From NCBI GenBank assembly GCA_004352715.1, contig SCFE01000080.1, forward strand, positions 189,701 to 253,700: a stretch of DNA of 64,000 nt, read 5' to 3'. A program made the position numbers and the translations under genes. The notes beneath the pieces were generated by a model that searched no databases, was not told the DNA's origin, and saw nothing but the letters and a program-made list of their open reading frames with translations. This DNA comes from Hofstenia miamia. Its lineage: Eukaryota > Xenacoelomorpha > Acoela. Below are positions 14,701 through 24,412 of the stretch, one piece after another (the first letter of the stretch is position 1; each line of letters starts with the position of its first letter).

Positions 14701-16268
14701 TATTTCTTAGTTTTTGATGGATTTTTTCACGGAATCCCTTCATTGCATCATTTGCTCTAATGAATACGAATATAATTTTCCGGGATTGTAATTGTGGAGG
14801 ACGGCCTCTGTACATGTGAAAATCAATTTCAATCGTGAATTTCATAAATTTATATGATTAAAATGCATTACGAATGTTTGAGGCTCCGGACATTAGAGTG
14901 TTATTGTGTTGCATAAGGTTGTTCAACATTTTAAGACGGATTAAGAAGAACCATGGATGTCTGTATCACTAACAGGATGAGTAACAAATCATTTCAATTC
15001 ATTCACAGAGAACAACAACAAAATTCACTCTTCTCGTACTAAGTACATGTCCACAATTGAGAATTTTGTTTAAATCATTTCTAAAATTCAGATTTCATTT
15101 TGAATTTTTGTGATCAAACATGATGAAAAAAATTTGACTAACCCTAACAACTACCGTTAAGATAGAGATCGGACTTCTTTAAGCTAATCTTATTATTATA
15201 GAAATTGAAAACAGCAATGTAAATGAGAACATGTCGAAAATTTTTAGTAATAGGTTTCCATACATTGTGCCCACATGCAGCTAAGTACCTTAAATTTGTT
15301 GTGTGATTGAGATTATTGATGCTATCCTGAGCTTGGAAATGGAAATTACTTCACATATGCTTACTTTAGCGAGCTTAATAAATGAAAAAACGTAAGCGTA
15401 GGAAAATTTATTAAAAAACTAGTGGAATTCATTGAATGCTTGAAATGTTCCCATTTTTCAAAAAAATACGGAGACAGAATCTCTTGACCATGTGATGACG
15501 TTACATCGGCAATTATGAAAAAATGGGGACACGTAGAAACAGCTAAGAAAACAGTCCCATCTTATTTCAGCAGCTATTTCCATCTTGTGTTTTCTTTGCA
15601 ATAGAATTTAACAGTGTATTAAATCTAATCAACAATTGCATAGATAGACTGCGCTAATTTTTTATCAATTGCATCATAGAATTGTACATGAAATTATGCT
15701 TGGAAGTGAAAACCATGAAACCCATTAATATTTTCGTAAGTTAAAAATGGCCTTTGGTGATTTAAAACCCGCAAAATTGCATTTATTATTAGTAATGAGT
15801 AAATCATCTGCTAATTAAGTGTAGCAAGTTTTTTCGTTCGCAGTTATATTTTTATTAATGAACAATAGTTATTATAAAAAATGTAGACTGCGCATTACAC
15901 AGATATCCACTATTGACTTAAGGTTTCACAACTAAGTTCGAATTGTATACACATAACTTTTGTTATTTATTAATTGTAGCAATGTTCTCTTGGCAGCTTG
16001 AAGAAAGCGATGAAATGAATTTGAATAGTTAGAATTTTCAAAATGACAGATTTTGTGGGCCAATATATTCTGTTATTTAGTTTTATATGGAATTGCGACA
16101 TTTGGTAATATCGGGAAGCTGTTATTCAAATTACTGGTTAAAGTGTCATGTATTATAGTGAATCGAATTTTTTTTAGCAAACTTGATGAAAACGACGAAG
16201 TGAATGAAGCCTATGAAGAATTTTTAAGGACTTTGAAGCCTGAACATTTACAGAATGGGAGCAAGTAA
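2634..16268 (+). CDS. PAIP1: PAIP1-like MIF4G-domain protein, 3' eight exons (5' part outside window)
   Basis: Poly(A)-binding-protein-interacting protein 1 bridges PABP and eIF4A/eIF3 and stimulates cytoplasmic translation. Eight exons (2634-2714, 5907-6021, 7781-7921, 7965-8083, 8508-8619, 8710-8764, 9388-9472, 16178-16268) have AG acceptors, GT donors and matching phases. Joined, they leave one split 5' codon plus 265 codons and a stop. Recognisable family segments in order: YSGAKMAYYLS; LLFLAELYLNM (MIF4G core); GRVLK/LTGSALDEND; VVRSLYKRVLNLRANGW; ENPVFYLQDGTPIP; and the acidic tail ending VNEAYEEFLRTLK. In vertebrate PAIP1 the equivalent tail is the acidic PABP-binding (PAM1) region. 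The N-terminal PAM2 motif and first MIF4G helices should lie left of the window. Introns carry a Tc1 element and other relics. ATTAAA at 16292-16297 is a possible poly(A) signal. A divergent MIF4G paralogue is possible, but the C-terminal match favours PAIP1. No stop or frameshift is seen. Confidence 0.85.
3003..3090. repeat. CGGTTT-rich palindromic repeat, left copy
   Basis: Contains the perfect palindrome GAAACCGCGGTTTC and several AACCGAAA/TTCGGTTT words, starting at GGGCTCGACG. A related patch in the same orientation lies on the other side of the Tc1 insertion at 4741-4820. This suggests that the Tc1 element landed inside an older non-autonomous element. Its true ends were not resolved. 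Confidence 0.45.
3203..4700 (-). mobile_element. Tc1/mariner element with TIRs and TA target duplication
   Basis: A 1498-bp element flanked by TA (3201-3202 and 4701-4702). The left end CAGTAGGCGTCATATTACTT and the right end, read inverted as CAGTAGGTGGCAAATTATTT, are followed on both sides by GGGACAAT/GGGACATT. A second copy of the TTACTTGGGACA word lies inside the left end near 3405-3417, resembling the IR/DR arrangement of some Tc1 families. It encodes a broken DD34E transposase on the minus strand and sits in a PAIP1-like intron. Confidence 0.88.
3478..4350 (-). pseudogene. Tc1-like DD34E transposase, frameshifted
   Basis: Read on the minus strand, an N-terminal helix-turn-helix (TVRQIAEQTGVSKSTVSRF) is followed by an RKGRCGRKPK basic GRPR-like hook. 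The catalytic core then shows WGKVCFSDES, carrying the first Asp, and MHDGAPCHRS, carrying the second. The terminal NLPDLNPIE carries Glu exactly 34 residues after the second Asp, hence DD34E. The coding sequence occupies three different frames (breaks near 4030-4050 and 3757-3770), so no full-length enzyme is made. The start probably lies upstream of the Met at 4303, because the frame stays open to about 4350 with family-like residues (IISSKESEIEALLR). Confidence 0.85.
4741..4820. repeat. CGGTTT-rich palindromic repeat, right copy
   Basis: Carries the word TCGAAACCGCGGTTT, shared with 3040-3055, and further ATCGAAACC words. The two copies flank the Tc1 element in the same orientation. Confidence 0.4.
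4823..5906. other. PAIP1-like intron, no supported gene
   Basis: AT-rich intron. Two exon-like stretches (5123-5256 and 5471-5544) were examined and not accepted because their splice phases or donors do not fit. The intron ends at the acceptor CTTTTTTAG (5898-5906). Confidence 0.5.
5907..6021 (+). CDS. PAIP1: PAIP1-like exon (MIF4G core helix)
   Basis: The acceptor is TTTTTTAG and the donor is ACA|GTATGC. One base completes the split codon, followed by 38 codons including LLFLAELYLNM. That is the most recognisable MIF4G helix of PAIP1 proteins (family form VLFLGELYLNL). It ends in phase 0. Confidence 0.85.
6022..7780. other. PAIP1-like intron, nothing else recognised
   Basis: AT-rich intron of 1759 bases between two well-supported exons. 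It shows only short homopolymers and a weak AAAAACCGAAACC word near 7290. Confidence 0.5.
7781..7921 (+). CDS. PAIP1: PAIP1-like exon (MIF4G)
   Basis: A 47-codon phase 0/0 exon after GTTTAG, ending at AAG|GTTGGC. It encodes LLIDERDEFLRSLLKNTILK and ends GRVLK. This corresponds to the PAIP1 helices that lead into the K-L-T-G-S motif. Confidence 0.82.
7965..8083 (+). CDS. PAIP1: PAIP1-like exon (LTGSALDEND)
   Basis: It follows a 43-base intron with acceptor ATATTTAG. Translation starts LTGSALDENDRYDNN, matching the PAIP1 L-x-LTGSVLED segment across the junction. It ends ATG GA in phase 2 at a weaker donor, GTACTA. The alternative donor at 8049 breaks phase. Confidence 0.78.
8508..8619 (+). CDS. 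PAIP1: PAIP1-like exon (LRANGW)
   Basis: The acceptor is AATTTAG and the donor TTTG|GTAATT. One base plus 37 codons encode VVRSLYKRVLNLRANGW, then a Ser/Thr/Pro-rich linker. It corresponds to the last MIF4G helix (L-x-L-R-x-x-x-W) of PAIP1. Confidence 0.82.
8710..8764 (+). CDS. PAIP1: PAIP1-like exon (FYLQDGTPIP)
   Basis: A 55-base exon between TTTTAG and G|GTTAGT. It encodes ENPVFYLQDGTPIPSHES, matching the conserved N-E-P-x-FY-x-x-DG-x-P segment just after the MIF4G domain. Confidence 0.82.
8765..9387. other. PAIP1-like intron
   Basis: Intron of 623 bases. Two TGGCCACA words (about 9049 and 9313) resemble the possible Tc1-type end near 11238 but form no convincing repeat pair. Confidence 0.45.
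9388..9472 (+). CDS. PAIP1: PAIP1-like exon (acidic tail, part 1)
   Basis: The acceptor is GTTTTAG and the donor GCTTA|GTAAGA. It encodes FFEDEIDELDECFSEALTVN and onward. If the donor is not used, translation ends at the in-frame TAG at 9471-9473, giving a possible shorter isoform. Splicing to 16178 restores a TAC codon and continues the acidic tail, which fits the family better. Confidence 0.8.
9473..10382. other. Start of the last PAIP1-like intron
   Basis: AT-rich and without a recognisable gene. The intron as a whole (9473-16177) is about 6.7 kb and hosts the Tc1-like relic and the antisense ORF relic listed separately. Confidence 0.5.
10383..11090 (-). pseudogene. Second Tc1-like transposase relic
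   Basis: On the minus strand, RKPGSGRSKNLTGQNRQKL (GRPR-like hook, about 10910-10970) is followed by VSRSTVQRNLKQSGI (second helix-turn-helix), FFTDESLFQLYRNKN (first catalytic Asp) and KVMAWGALCYSGFYLKIVDS. The segment then decays (HTVCSK..., where the second Asp region is expected) and the DxE terminus is lost. At least three frameshifts or stops are present. It is a different lineage from the 3203-4700 element. GTGTGGCCACTTTTTTTACC near 11235-11255 may be its right terminal repeat, but no left partner was found. Confidence 0.72.
11091..11569. other. Intron sequence beside the Tc1-like relic
   Basis: It holds the possible Tc1-type terminal repeat near 11235-11255 and otherwise no supported feature. 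Confidence 0.35.
11570..12880 (-). pseudogene. Unidentified decayed ORF, antisense in the PAIP1-like intron
   Basis: Translated on the minus strand, this interval gives several protein-like blocks in shifting frames. They include FFHSPIVNKELVHND near 11865-11910, LSDTWIAKG near 11785-11810, VENPRHPMFNYF near 11660-11700, and upstream EFEWIYPPE near 12165-12190. Blocks are broken by frequent stops and frameshifts. I do not recognise the family. Continuous residue-level sense over about 1.3 kb suggests an old coding insertion, probably a transposon protein, rather than chance. Confidence is limited because the joins are my own reading. Confidence 0.35.
12773..13037. repeat. 122-bp identical duplication flanking a 21-N gap
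   Basis: 12773-12894 and 12916-13037 look identical and abut a gap of 21 Ns at 12895-12915. The same pattern recurs at other gaps in this window. It is best read as unmerged contig ends rather than biology. Confidence 0.85.
13038..16177. other. Remainder of the last PAIP1-like intron
   Basis: AT-rich. A 72-codon minus-strand open stretch at 14627-14845 has protein-like composition (SRKIIFVFIRANDAMKGF) and could belong to the decayed antisense ORF, but has no recognised domain. It ends at the acceptor TTTTTTTTAG (16168-16177). Confidence 0.35.
16178..16268 (+). CDS. PAIP1: PAIP1-like terminal exon
   Basis: It starts after a run of eight Ts and AG. One base completes TAC, then 29 codons (KLDENDEVNEAYEEFLRTLK...GSK) and TAA. 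This matches the DE-rich E-x-x-EAYE-x-F C-terminus of PAIP1, the PABP-binding tail. ATTAAA at 16292-16297 may be the poly(A) signal. Confidence 0.82.
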
Positions 16269-18218
16269 CTATTAGAAGAAAGTTCTTTATAATTAAAGTT
16301 TATATAAATCGCACGCTTGTTAAGTTGATTAAATGGATATTAATAGTTTTTCTTTTATTGTAGTGTTGTTAGTTTTCATTTTTACCAAGTTGAATTAGAT
16401 TTAAGAAATAGAGAATTTTTCTTTAAATTTGTTTAAATTATTTTGCTTTTAAATATAAATAAGTATACGTATATTTAATAGAAACTTATATGATTAAAAT
16501 TTATTAATTTATATTTGGTATTTGGTGTTTTTACAGCAACTCGTTTGTCCTTCCTGTATAAGTTTGTAGTTTTTGGTTCCAGAAATATTTTGAAATCCAG
16601 TAATATTTTTTGTGATCAGAAAGCGAAATTTTTACGATACTCACGTCCAGAGAATTACCTGCAGCAGTGTTTCAGTCAGTAGGTAGTCAAACTTATCCGA
16701 AATTGAAATTTGACGCCAATTATTTATACTGAACCAAATCAAAATATTAATTTTTGTGAACATACCCGAGTTTTATCAAAAATCTTGGGTAACATTGAAC
16801 ACTATTTATAATTAGATCTTCTTGGTACCACTTTGCCAACAATCCATCCCAATTTCAAAACTAAAAAATATATAGCATTTCCAATTCAAATTTAAACATT
16901 TTAATGACCTATTCAATTAACAACATAGTACAAATTCAAATTAATCACATGCAAACAGCCAAAGGCAATACTATATCACAACAAAACAAAAGTTTATCAG
17001 ACACAAATCACAAACACTTATTAACATAACTATCAACTCATATGAGAGGATCCTTGTTTGACAATTGTTTAGGTAATTGCTTGATTACTAAAAATTCGCT
17101 GTCACGGCCTAACTTTTAACATGTTCAAAAATACACCGAAACAAAGCCAAGATATGATTTGGATATGAATAGTGTCATATACATCAGTTGTTAAGCTTGT
17201 GACATCAAGTCTATGCGCAAGCCGTAGATGATTATAAAGTTGAATGTTTTCAATAATAATTTATCCAAAAAATAAGTGTACTTACTGTAAAAAGATAAAA
17301 GTATACACAATGACGAAAATATGGTTTTCTTTGTTCACCATCGAAATTGACATGTACAGACCGCAGCAAATGTTACAGGACCGAACTTCAACATTGTGTT
17401 AATTCTGATACAATTAAAAATTCAAATTATGTAAGAAAATTGATAAATATTTATTAAATATCAAAGTATGTTGCAATAAAACCTTTTCTAATTGTAGCGT
17501 TCAATGTTAACCCAGGTTGCGGTATTCTATAAAAAATTTTTTAAACGCTCATAATTTAAAAATCATAGATGCTATGTGCAGTCTGAAAGTGCCACGCTCT
17601 TAATCCAAGACCGGCTCTGTCCCATCCAGGCGGGCCGTTGCATGCTTCATGCCTCAAAAAGTTTGAATTAACTTGGCACATAACAAGAGAGTCAAAGTTT
17701 TTAGTTGTTTCCATTGACTCAAAACTTTATTAATACATGAATATTAGGTATGGAGAGAATATAAATTTCTTCCGAAAATTTGAAATTTTCAACTACTTCA
17801 GCCACCGCAATATGATTTAATAAAAATTTTCAACATTGCATTAATGCATGTTGTCTTTTAAAATGGAAGCCAGGCGGCTTAAGCTGAATTAAAATCACCA
17901 TGATATCAAACTTGCTTTTGAAAGGTAAATAATGAGTCAAATATAACTCCCTAGTACTTAAAGTTGTCCACTGGTTCTATTTGGTTGTCATTTAAATATA
18001 ATTTGTTAAATAAATGTTGCACTATTTTTTGGTGATTTTCAGGCAATGGAAATAGTTTTTTCAAAAATTTTCTTCCTTCCCCCATTAACAAAGGACGTCC
18101 TGGAAAAACTAGCATTCATGTATGAATATGAACTTTAAAGTTTTTGTGAAGAACCTTATAAATCATTGCAATTTTGCAAAATATTATTAGATTATTTATT
18201 ACTGGTAAATATATAATA
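16269..18218. other. Intergenic, no supported feature
   Basis: AT-rich. A short GC-richer island at 17590-17650 has no tRNA-like or coding structure that I can support. Confidence 0.45.
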
Positions 18219-18448
18219 CAGGGTGTCCATAAAGTATGGACACAATAAAATTTCCTAATTTCGCCACTATTTAAATAAGTAAGATTCTTTCCAGATAAAG
18301 TACATTTAATTTTTCAATTAAGATTTCATAGCCACTGAGAACTATAAGTTTAAATCTTTTTGAAGCATGGATGCAAAAAATATAAAGAATTTTAAAGCTT
18401 ACATTGAAAAATAGTTATTTTTCCTGTCTCCAGACTTTACGGACACCT
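18219..18448. mobile_element. TA-flanked mariner-type MITE
   Basis: A 230-bp element between TA dinucleotides (18217-18218 and 18449-18450). The left end is CAGGGTGTCCATAAAGT. The right end, read inverted, is CTAGGTGTCCGTAAAGT. It has no coding capacity. GGGTGTCC-type ends and the TA duplication fit Tc1/mariner MITEs. Confidence 0.75.
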
Positions 18449-18659
18449 AGTATATTGTTGTTAAGGATCTTTAGTAATCTTAATAAAAACATTTGACTAA
18501 AAGATATATTTCGCTCCATTTGAGCATCGACATTTTACAAAATTTTCCCTTTAAATATGCATTATTTAATTAAAAGATATTATTATGTAATTAAACATTG
18601 ATTAGAGGTAATTTATGCTGATATATGTAATCATCTTTAGTGTTAACTCTTGGTTACAT

Positions 18660-19110
18660 TAACCTTATTTATATGCTTTCGATTATTTTTAAATTTTTGA
18701 GAATCGTAGATCTTAAAATTTTGATGTCATAATTTAATCCACATCTTCTTAGGTGTTCTGATATTTTATTTTTCTGCTTAGTTGTCTGTAACTATATCCA
18801 ATATAGTCCTCACCACTAGTGCAATTGATTTTATAGATAACATTGGACTTATCGGCTATCTTTGTCATTGATTTTAATTCTAGGTTTTAGCTCAAGCTTT
18901 CGCGTTGTATAAACAAATCTTACATCTTTTGTAAAATTTATTCTTTGTATTTGATTAATCATATCTGTTGTGTGCTTACCTCTATATTCAATTTTAAAAA
19001 TGTGTTCAAAATTACTCGAATATTTTTTCTCCTGTTGTTCAATATTTCAACGATTGTTGTCTTAATAAATTTGTTAATAAAATTACTTGGATATTTGTTC
19101 TTCTTCAGAT
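18660..19110 (-). pseudogene. Penelope-like GIY-YIG endonuclease fragment, minus copy
   Basis: Read on the minus strand, KSNVIYKINCTSGEDYIGYS gives the VIY...YIG signature of the GIY-YIG endonuclease found at the C-terminus of Penelope-like reverse transcriptases. After a frameshift, HLRRCGLNYDIKILRST continues the domain. It is the inverted partner of the plus-strand copy at 19165-19566. The reverse transcriptase itself is not present, so this is a 3' fragment. Confidence 0.62.
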
Positions 19111-19164
19111 TAGATTTTAACTTGATTATTTATTGGTTCATGATGTCATAATAACTTGATTGCC

Positions 19165-19566
19165 CCATTAATCAAAAATTTTTTAAAGAAACAATGGATG
19201 AATAAATGAACAACAAGACTGGAAAATATTCGAATAATTTTGAACACATTTTTAAAATTGAATATAGAGGTGAGCACACAAAAGATATGATTAATAAAAT
19301 AAAAAGAATAAATTATATAAAAGAAGATGTAAGTTTTGTCTATGCAACGCGAAAGCTTGAGTAAAGGCCTAGAATTAAAATCAATGACAAAGATATCCAA
19401 TAAGTCCAATGTAATCTATAAATTCAATTGCACCAGTGGTGAGGACTATATTGGATATAGTTTAATAACGTTTAGGAAAAAAATTTTACCACCAATTCGA
19501 AATTTTCTAGAACAGCACCTCAACCAAATTAAGGATAAAAAATGTAGTTCAACATATTTTCCTTAG
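19165..19566 (+). pseudogene. Penelope-like GIY-YIG endonuclease fragment, plus copy
   Basis: The plus strand encodes NKSNVIYKFNCTSGEDYIGY (GIY-YIG signature) within an open stretch at 19336-19566. It is preceded by decayed sequence that mirrors the minus copy, including the GCAACGCGAAAGC word near 19342. The two copies are head-to-head inverted across 19110-19165. Partial inverted copies are common in Penelope-like elements. The arrangement is seen; the family name comes from the motif. Confidence 0.6.
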
Positions 19567-21229
19567 TAATTTAAATAGTGTTATGATTCAAAATAACAAT
19601 TGGCTTCTTCACCCTAGTTAGACATTTTAAAATGAAACGCACAGCAAAAAATTGCATCGTTAATAAAATGCAAATCACCACTATATTTTTGAGTGATAGA
19701 ATAATATTTTCCAGATCCCCATTAAGGGTGAGCAATTCACACAAAAATATCGAAACTGAACCGAAAAAAATTGCTAAGAGAAGTTGTTTTGGTCGTTCAC
19801 CTTTCTACAGTAAGCGATACTGCATGAAAATTTTTTACTTAAATTTTCTTAATATGAGTAAATTTCTGGACAACAGTTGAAAAATATAGCAGCATCAAAA
19901 GCTAACCATGGTAAAAAGTTGTAAACATCTTATGAATCCTAAATTTACAGAGCTTCTATTTACTATACCTACAATCCCTTGTAAAGCAGTGTTGGTAGGT
20001 TTGGCTTGATGAAAATCTCTTTAAATTTTCTAACATAGAGACAAACAATCTGTGGATTCTTAATTACTTTTATATTCTGGAAAACTGGCATGTAACAAAA
20101 CACATATTATTATCAAGAAAAGCGGATATAAACTGAATAAAACCAATTTTCGAAGAGTCTGTTTTACTTGGCAAGAACCAATGTAAGGCTAACAACCACA
20201 AATCAAGAACAGAATTTAAAATGCCGGCCTTTGCCACCAAATTTATAGATAAAAGAATTCTAGTATCAACAAGTGTTCATTAATCACATAAAAGTGTTTG
20301 ACATTACTGTCTTATAAAGTAACTGGCTAAATTTTAGACCTGTCTTCTCAATATGAATCTTTGCTTCACCATATTGTTCTGTGAATCAAAATAATGCAGA
20401 GTCTTTTTATATAGGCTTACGTTTTTGTTTTGAGTACCAGCTGTGTTATTTTGAATAAATATTTTGCACATAAAAATAAAGAATGTTAATTTATTAGAAG
20501 CCGTGGAAGCTCAAATATTAATGATCCAAGAATATGTTCTCTAATTATTGCAAGAACTCCGCCACAGTGATCTTCATCATTAAAATTACTATTACTCACC
20601 TATCTCTTCATCTTCTCTCTATGTACCTGATTTGAATCTATTTGTTTGATTACATATAATTTAAGACCAATGTAATTTTGTATCGATAAACCTAAGACCA
20701 ATGTAAATAATGATTTTTAAATCTAAGACTGATGTAAATGTTGATTTATAAGTTTAACTACCAATAAATTCTATTACTATTCTCCAAAAGTAATTATTTT
20801 TTAAATGTTCTGGTGATTTATATACAGAAGAAAGAAGAAGTAAAGTATAATAATATGAGGCTAACAATAAATCTAGCAAAGTTGCAAAGCATTGATTCCC
20901 AAAAAGATCAAAGCATATAAACACTTTATGAAATCTAAATTATCTATACAAATTTACAAAATCCAATTATTTAGTTACTATTAACACTAAATTTATAAAA
21001 TTAATCAAGGATACAAAAATATGCAATTCATATTTACTTTTTAAAATGATTAAGAAAAATTATTAGCATATTTACACAATTAACTAAACACTAATTACAG
21101 CATTCTTTATTTTGATCTAGAGATGATCTAGAGATCTTGTTAGGATCATATTATCATTGCATCGCATTAGCGCAATTGAAAGAGACTGTAAAAATCTAAA
21201 GGAAGCAGTAGTCACATCTCCATTGTGAA
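19567..21229. other. No supported gene
   Basis: AT-rich. Short stretches near 20150-20260 and 20560-20620 are slightly more complex but not identifiable. They could be far-diverged 3' parts of the minus-strand retroelement relic. Confidence 0.4.
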
Positions 21230-21593
21230 TTTTCTGCGATTCAGCAAGGAGGGCCTGCTTCCGAAAAGTCTTAATTGGGGTGGCTGGGAAGCCTCCTAGT
21301 GTTTCTAAGGCCTTCAGATTCGCAATTATTAAAGTGATTGGAAAATTTTCGATCTTCAGAAAATCCTAGAGACCAGCCTGCATTGGATGTCACATTTGAA
21401 ATCTTTGAAATTTGCAGAGGTGAGATAACAGTTAAGTATAGCACAGCTGGCTTGCTTGCAGACCAAACAAGAATGAAAAAATCTCTAGGTTTAGACAAGT
21501 CACATTAATTAGTTTACATTGCTCTTTGACAGGAGATAGGGAGGTAGAAGCTGCCATTTAGTATACAATATCGCGAAGACGATCATACCCACC
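21230..21593 (-). pseudogene. Retroelement-type protein relic, C-terminal half
   Basis: Beginning at the edge of the 6-bp-TSD element, the minus strand reads YDRLRDIVY and, after a stop and frameshift, LSPVKE and then SKPRDFFILVWSASKPA, LTVISPLQISKI and EDRKFSNHFNNC. This order (YDRLRD, LSPxxE, RPxDxFxxxW, KPA-x-x-x-x-VTSPL) is the C-terminal region of a repeated reverse-transcriptase-associated protein family seen in invertebrate genomes. The naming is from memory and not searched. The N-terminal half lies at 30341-31012 on the same strand; the element at 21594-30340 separates them. Confidence 0.6.
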
Positions 21594-21864
21594 AGTAGTT
21601 ATAGCCGTAGCAAGGACGCCACAAAAAACGCCTCTGATTGGTCGAGAGCTTATGACGTCACATGTCACGTGACAGATGGTGAATATCGAAGGGGTGGTTG
21701 AAGCGTTGAGTCATCTAATTGATACTTAACGCTAAGTGCTTTGAAGATCTCGCTAATTGATTTTTTTGACAGGTAGATACAGCTCACTAATGCATTTTTA
21801 ATTAGCACATTCGGACCTGCTTAAATGATTCACACCCAAATTTACATTGTTTTGATATAATTAC
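21594..21864 (+). repeat. Left terminal inverted repeat of the 21594-30340 element
   Basis: About 271 bp, pairing with 30069-30340. It contains a palindromic stretch ATGTCACGTGACA and a GACGTCA word. The next 100 bp (to about 21965) match, inverted, 33105-33175 in the neighbouring element, so the subterminal module is shared. Confidence 0.82.
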
Positions 21865-21976
21865 ATAATACATACATACAATTGTTCATAATCTCGTTAC
21901 CTAAATCATGCATGCAAAAGTTATTTATTAATAATATATGTACATTTCAAATATACAATATAATTATACACTGTAG

Positions 21977-22157
21977 TGTAGCATCATCCAAAACGTCGAA
22001 TCATTAACATTAATTGATTAATTGATTGTAAAATTTAGTTATTGATCTTAGTTATTTTTGTAAGATGCAACTAAGCTTTAATATTGTTCAAATTGAGAGA
22101 ACTTGTTAGCTGATCAAGAAACAATTGACAAATTAAATTGAGCGAAATAACGCTTCC
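21977..22157 (+). repeat. Dispersed repeat starting TGTAGCATCATCC, copy 1
   Basis: Diverged copy of 60973-61165. Shared words include TGTAGCATCATCCAAAA, TTAGTTATTTTTGTAA and CTTGTTAGCTGATCAAGA. It lies between the terminal repeat and the inner inverted repeat. Family unknown. Confidence 0.7.
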
Positions 22158-22162
22158 GTAGG

Positions 22163-22577
22163 AACAAATAAAAATTACATACCGAGTTCTTTTTGGAAGT
22201 GGTTAAACAGATTCACTACAGACTTTAACATCTAGTCATTTATCCAACTGTATGATGTGTTGGAAGAAAGACAATGACAGAGAGATAGATAAGAGCAGGC
22301 GTAATTCAATGTCTGCTTTTTCCCATCACGCATAATATGCTGAGATAAGTGTTTTTACTTCGTAAATTTTGAGGGATAATTGCAATTCAACCCAAGTGGA
22401 GCATTCAAATATCTAATGCGTTAAGTGTTCCCTAGTGGATAATGGGAATCGTCAATCGAGAATTAACACCATTTGCTATCTATTTTCTTCATAATTCCTC
22501 ACACTACGGTTTCTATGCCAAAACATGCTTTCATCCCTTTTTTAAAAAACACATAATGTTAGAGAAATACGTACACT
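22163..22577 (+). repeat. Inner long inverted repeat, left arm
   Basis: About 415 bp, nearly identical to the inverse of 27582-27994. The outer edge is AACAAATAAAAATTACATAC and the inner edge AATACGTACACT. Together the two arms delimit a 5.8-kb unit nested in the larger element. No clear target duplication is seen at its outer edges, so it may be an independent nested transposon or part of the larger element. Confidence 0.85.
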
Positions 22578-24412
22578 GCTCCCCTCTCTCATCTGCTACC
22601 ATGGGAACCCTTCAATCGAGAATTAACAGCAGTCTATTTCCTTGATGGATAATCGAGGGGGGCTAAAACATTAATAATAATTTGCTTTACCTTTAAAATT
22701 TTTTAAACCATTTACGCTAGTGGAGAATTAACTATAAAATCGTCTTGTCTTAAAACCTGAAACATGTACAAATAAAGCAAAATATTAAACCATATCATCT
22801 GTATGTAGTAAAACACCATTTACAGATAAACTATAATCTCACATAATTTGGTTAATTCCTTTAATGATTAATTTACGTGGCCAATTGTTTACAAGCATTA
22901 GTTGGCTAATTTGGCTTACACCTCGTTTTGTATTAACACATTGTAGACTAATTTCTCCTATCCATAAAAATTTCCATGCGAACATACCTTTGTTTACATG
23001 TATTAGTTGGGTAATCGGGTTTACATTGCGTTTTGTAATAACACGTTAGTGACTATTTTCTCTTACCTGTAAAATTTCCCGTGTTGTATGTATAAAGACG
23101 CAGACACACAAAGGCTACAATATAGTTTTTCCAAATACATTGGTGTTTTTCTATTGTAGAAATTCACAAGTTTAATTTGTTTGCTAGGATAATGAAATGA
23201 CCTAAACATTATAGGTAAAAACAAGCAAATTTTCGGAAAAAGCAAAACGTAAAACCATGTTAATATTACAGATGTATGAAATATAGAGGAATTTTAAACA
23301 AAATACTTGATAAACCAATATTTGTATACTTTGTTTAAGCAAAACCGTGCATGTTAATACACCAATGAATATAGGTGTTAGAAGTCTTACAAGTGAAATG
23401 AATTCAATATATTATTTTCACCATGCATATTTTTTTAGTACTGTGTAAATACTAAAAACAATTTATTCACGCATTTTGTGCAAACTGATTATATGATATG
23501 TAGCATTAACTCATTTAAACAACTCAAATGATTTATTTTTTCAAAGAGCATGTAAAATTTAGTAGTTTTTCTCAAGTGGAAGTATAAAATAAAATGGGTT
23601 TAATAATAAAAGGCGTTGACATATGATCTAAATGAAAGGTGTATTGTTATATTGTTAAAATCGTCACTGACATGTGTTTTCTTTTTGACTTATTTGTTGG
23701 ACAGCGTTATTTCAACAGCAATTTGCAATTTTTCTGCTTAAAATATTTTTCTAATAACCGCAATTTACATTATTGTCATGTATATAATTCAGAAATCGCT
23801 CCTAAGCATTTTGTTAAGATCTAGTTTTGCATTTTTTTGCGCTTAAATTTAAAAACGTACTCAATTAAAATTTGAAATGTTATAATAAAATGCATAGTTT
23901 ATCAATCAATTATATGTCAACATACCTTGTTATTTTGTGTGTAGATGTTTTTGAAACCAAAAACGTATTGCCTTCAATCTTTGACCAATTTGTATCATTC
24001 TTTAACATTATATATTGATAAACAAGTCTTTTTGAAAGTGAAACCATGTTAAATTGACTCGAAACATGGTTTAAACTCCACCTACTTTGTTGAATAGAAC
24101 TGCGTATAAGATGAAAACTTTTCACTGATTCCATAGCAGTCTGCTAAAAATAAATAGTAGTGAATGCTATTGTAAAACACATAGTTTAAGTACTCTGATA
24201 TGAAATATCAACTACACAGTTAGATGTAATGGCGGATGAATCTTCATACTAAATATTTTGTATTTAACAAGGCGTTTCACGAAACAATTTGAGAGTTAGA
24301 AACCACCAAGAAATTTTGTAAAATGCATACAAAGCAATAATGTATTTCCCCGACAAAACGAAAATCAGCGCATAGTTTCTAACTCGGTTGTTAGTTAAAA
24401 AATGTAAAATGT
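22578..24412. other. Non-coding interior of the nested unit
   Basis: Two diverged direct repeats of about 110 bp near 22870-22985 and 22986-23085 share TTTACAxGxATTAGTTGG and CGTTTTGTA words. The rest is AT-rich without a supported gene. Confidence 0.5.

Noticed and set aside
17590-17650. GC-richer island considered as a tRNA or SINE head
   Set aside because: No cloverleaf, A-box or B-box arrangement could be read.
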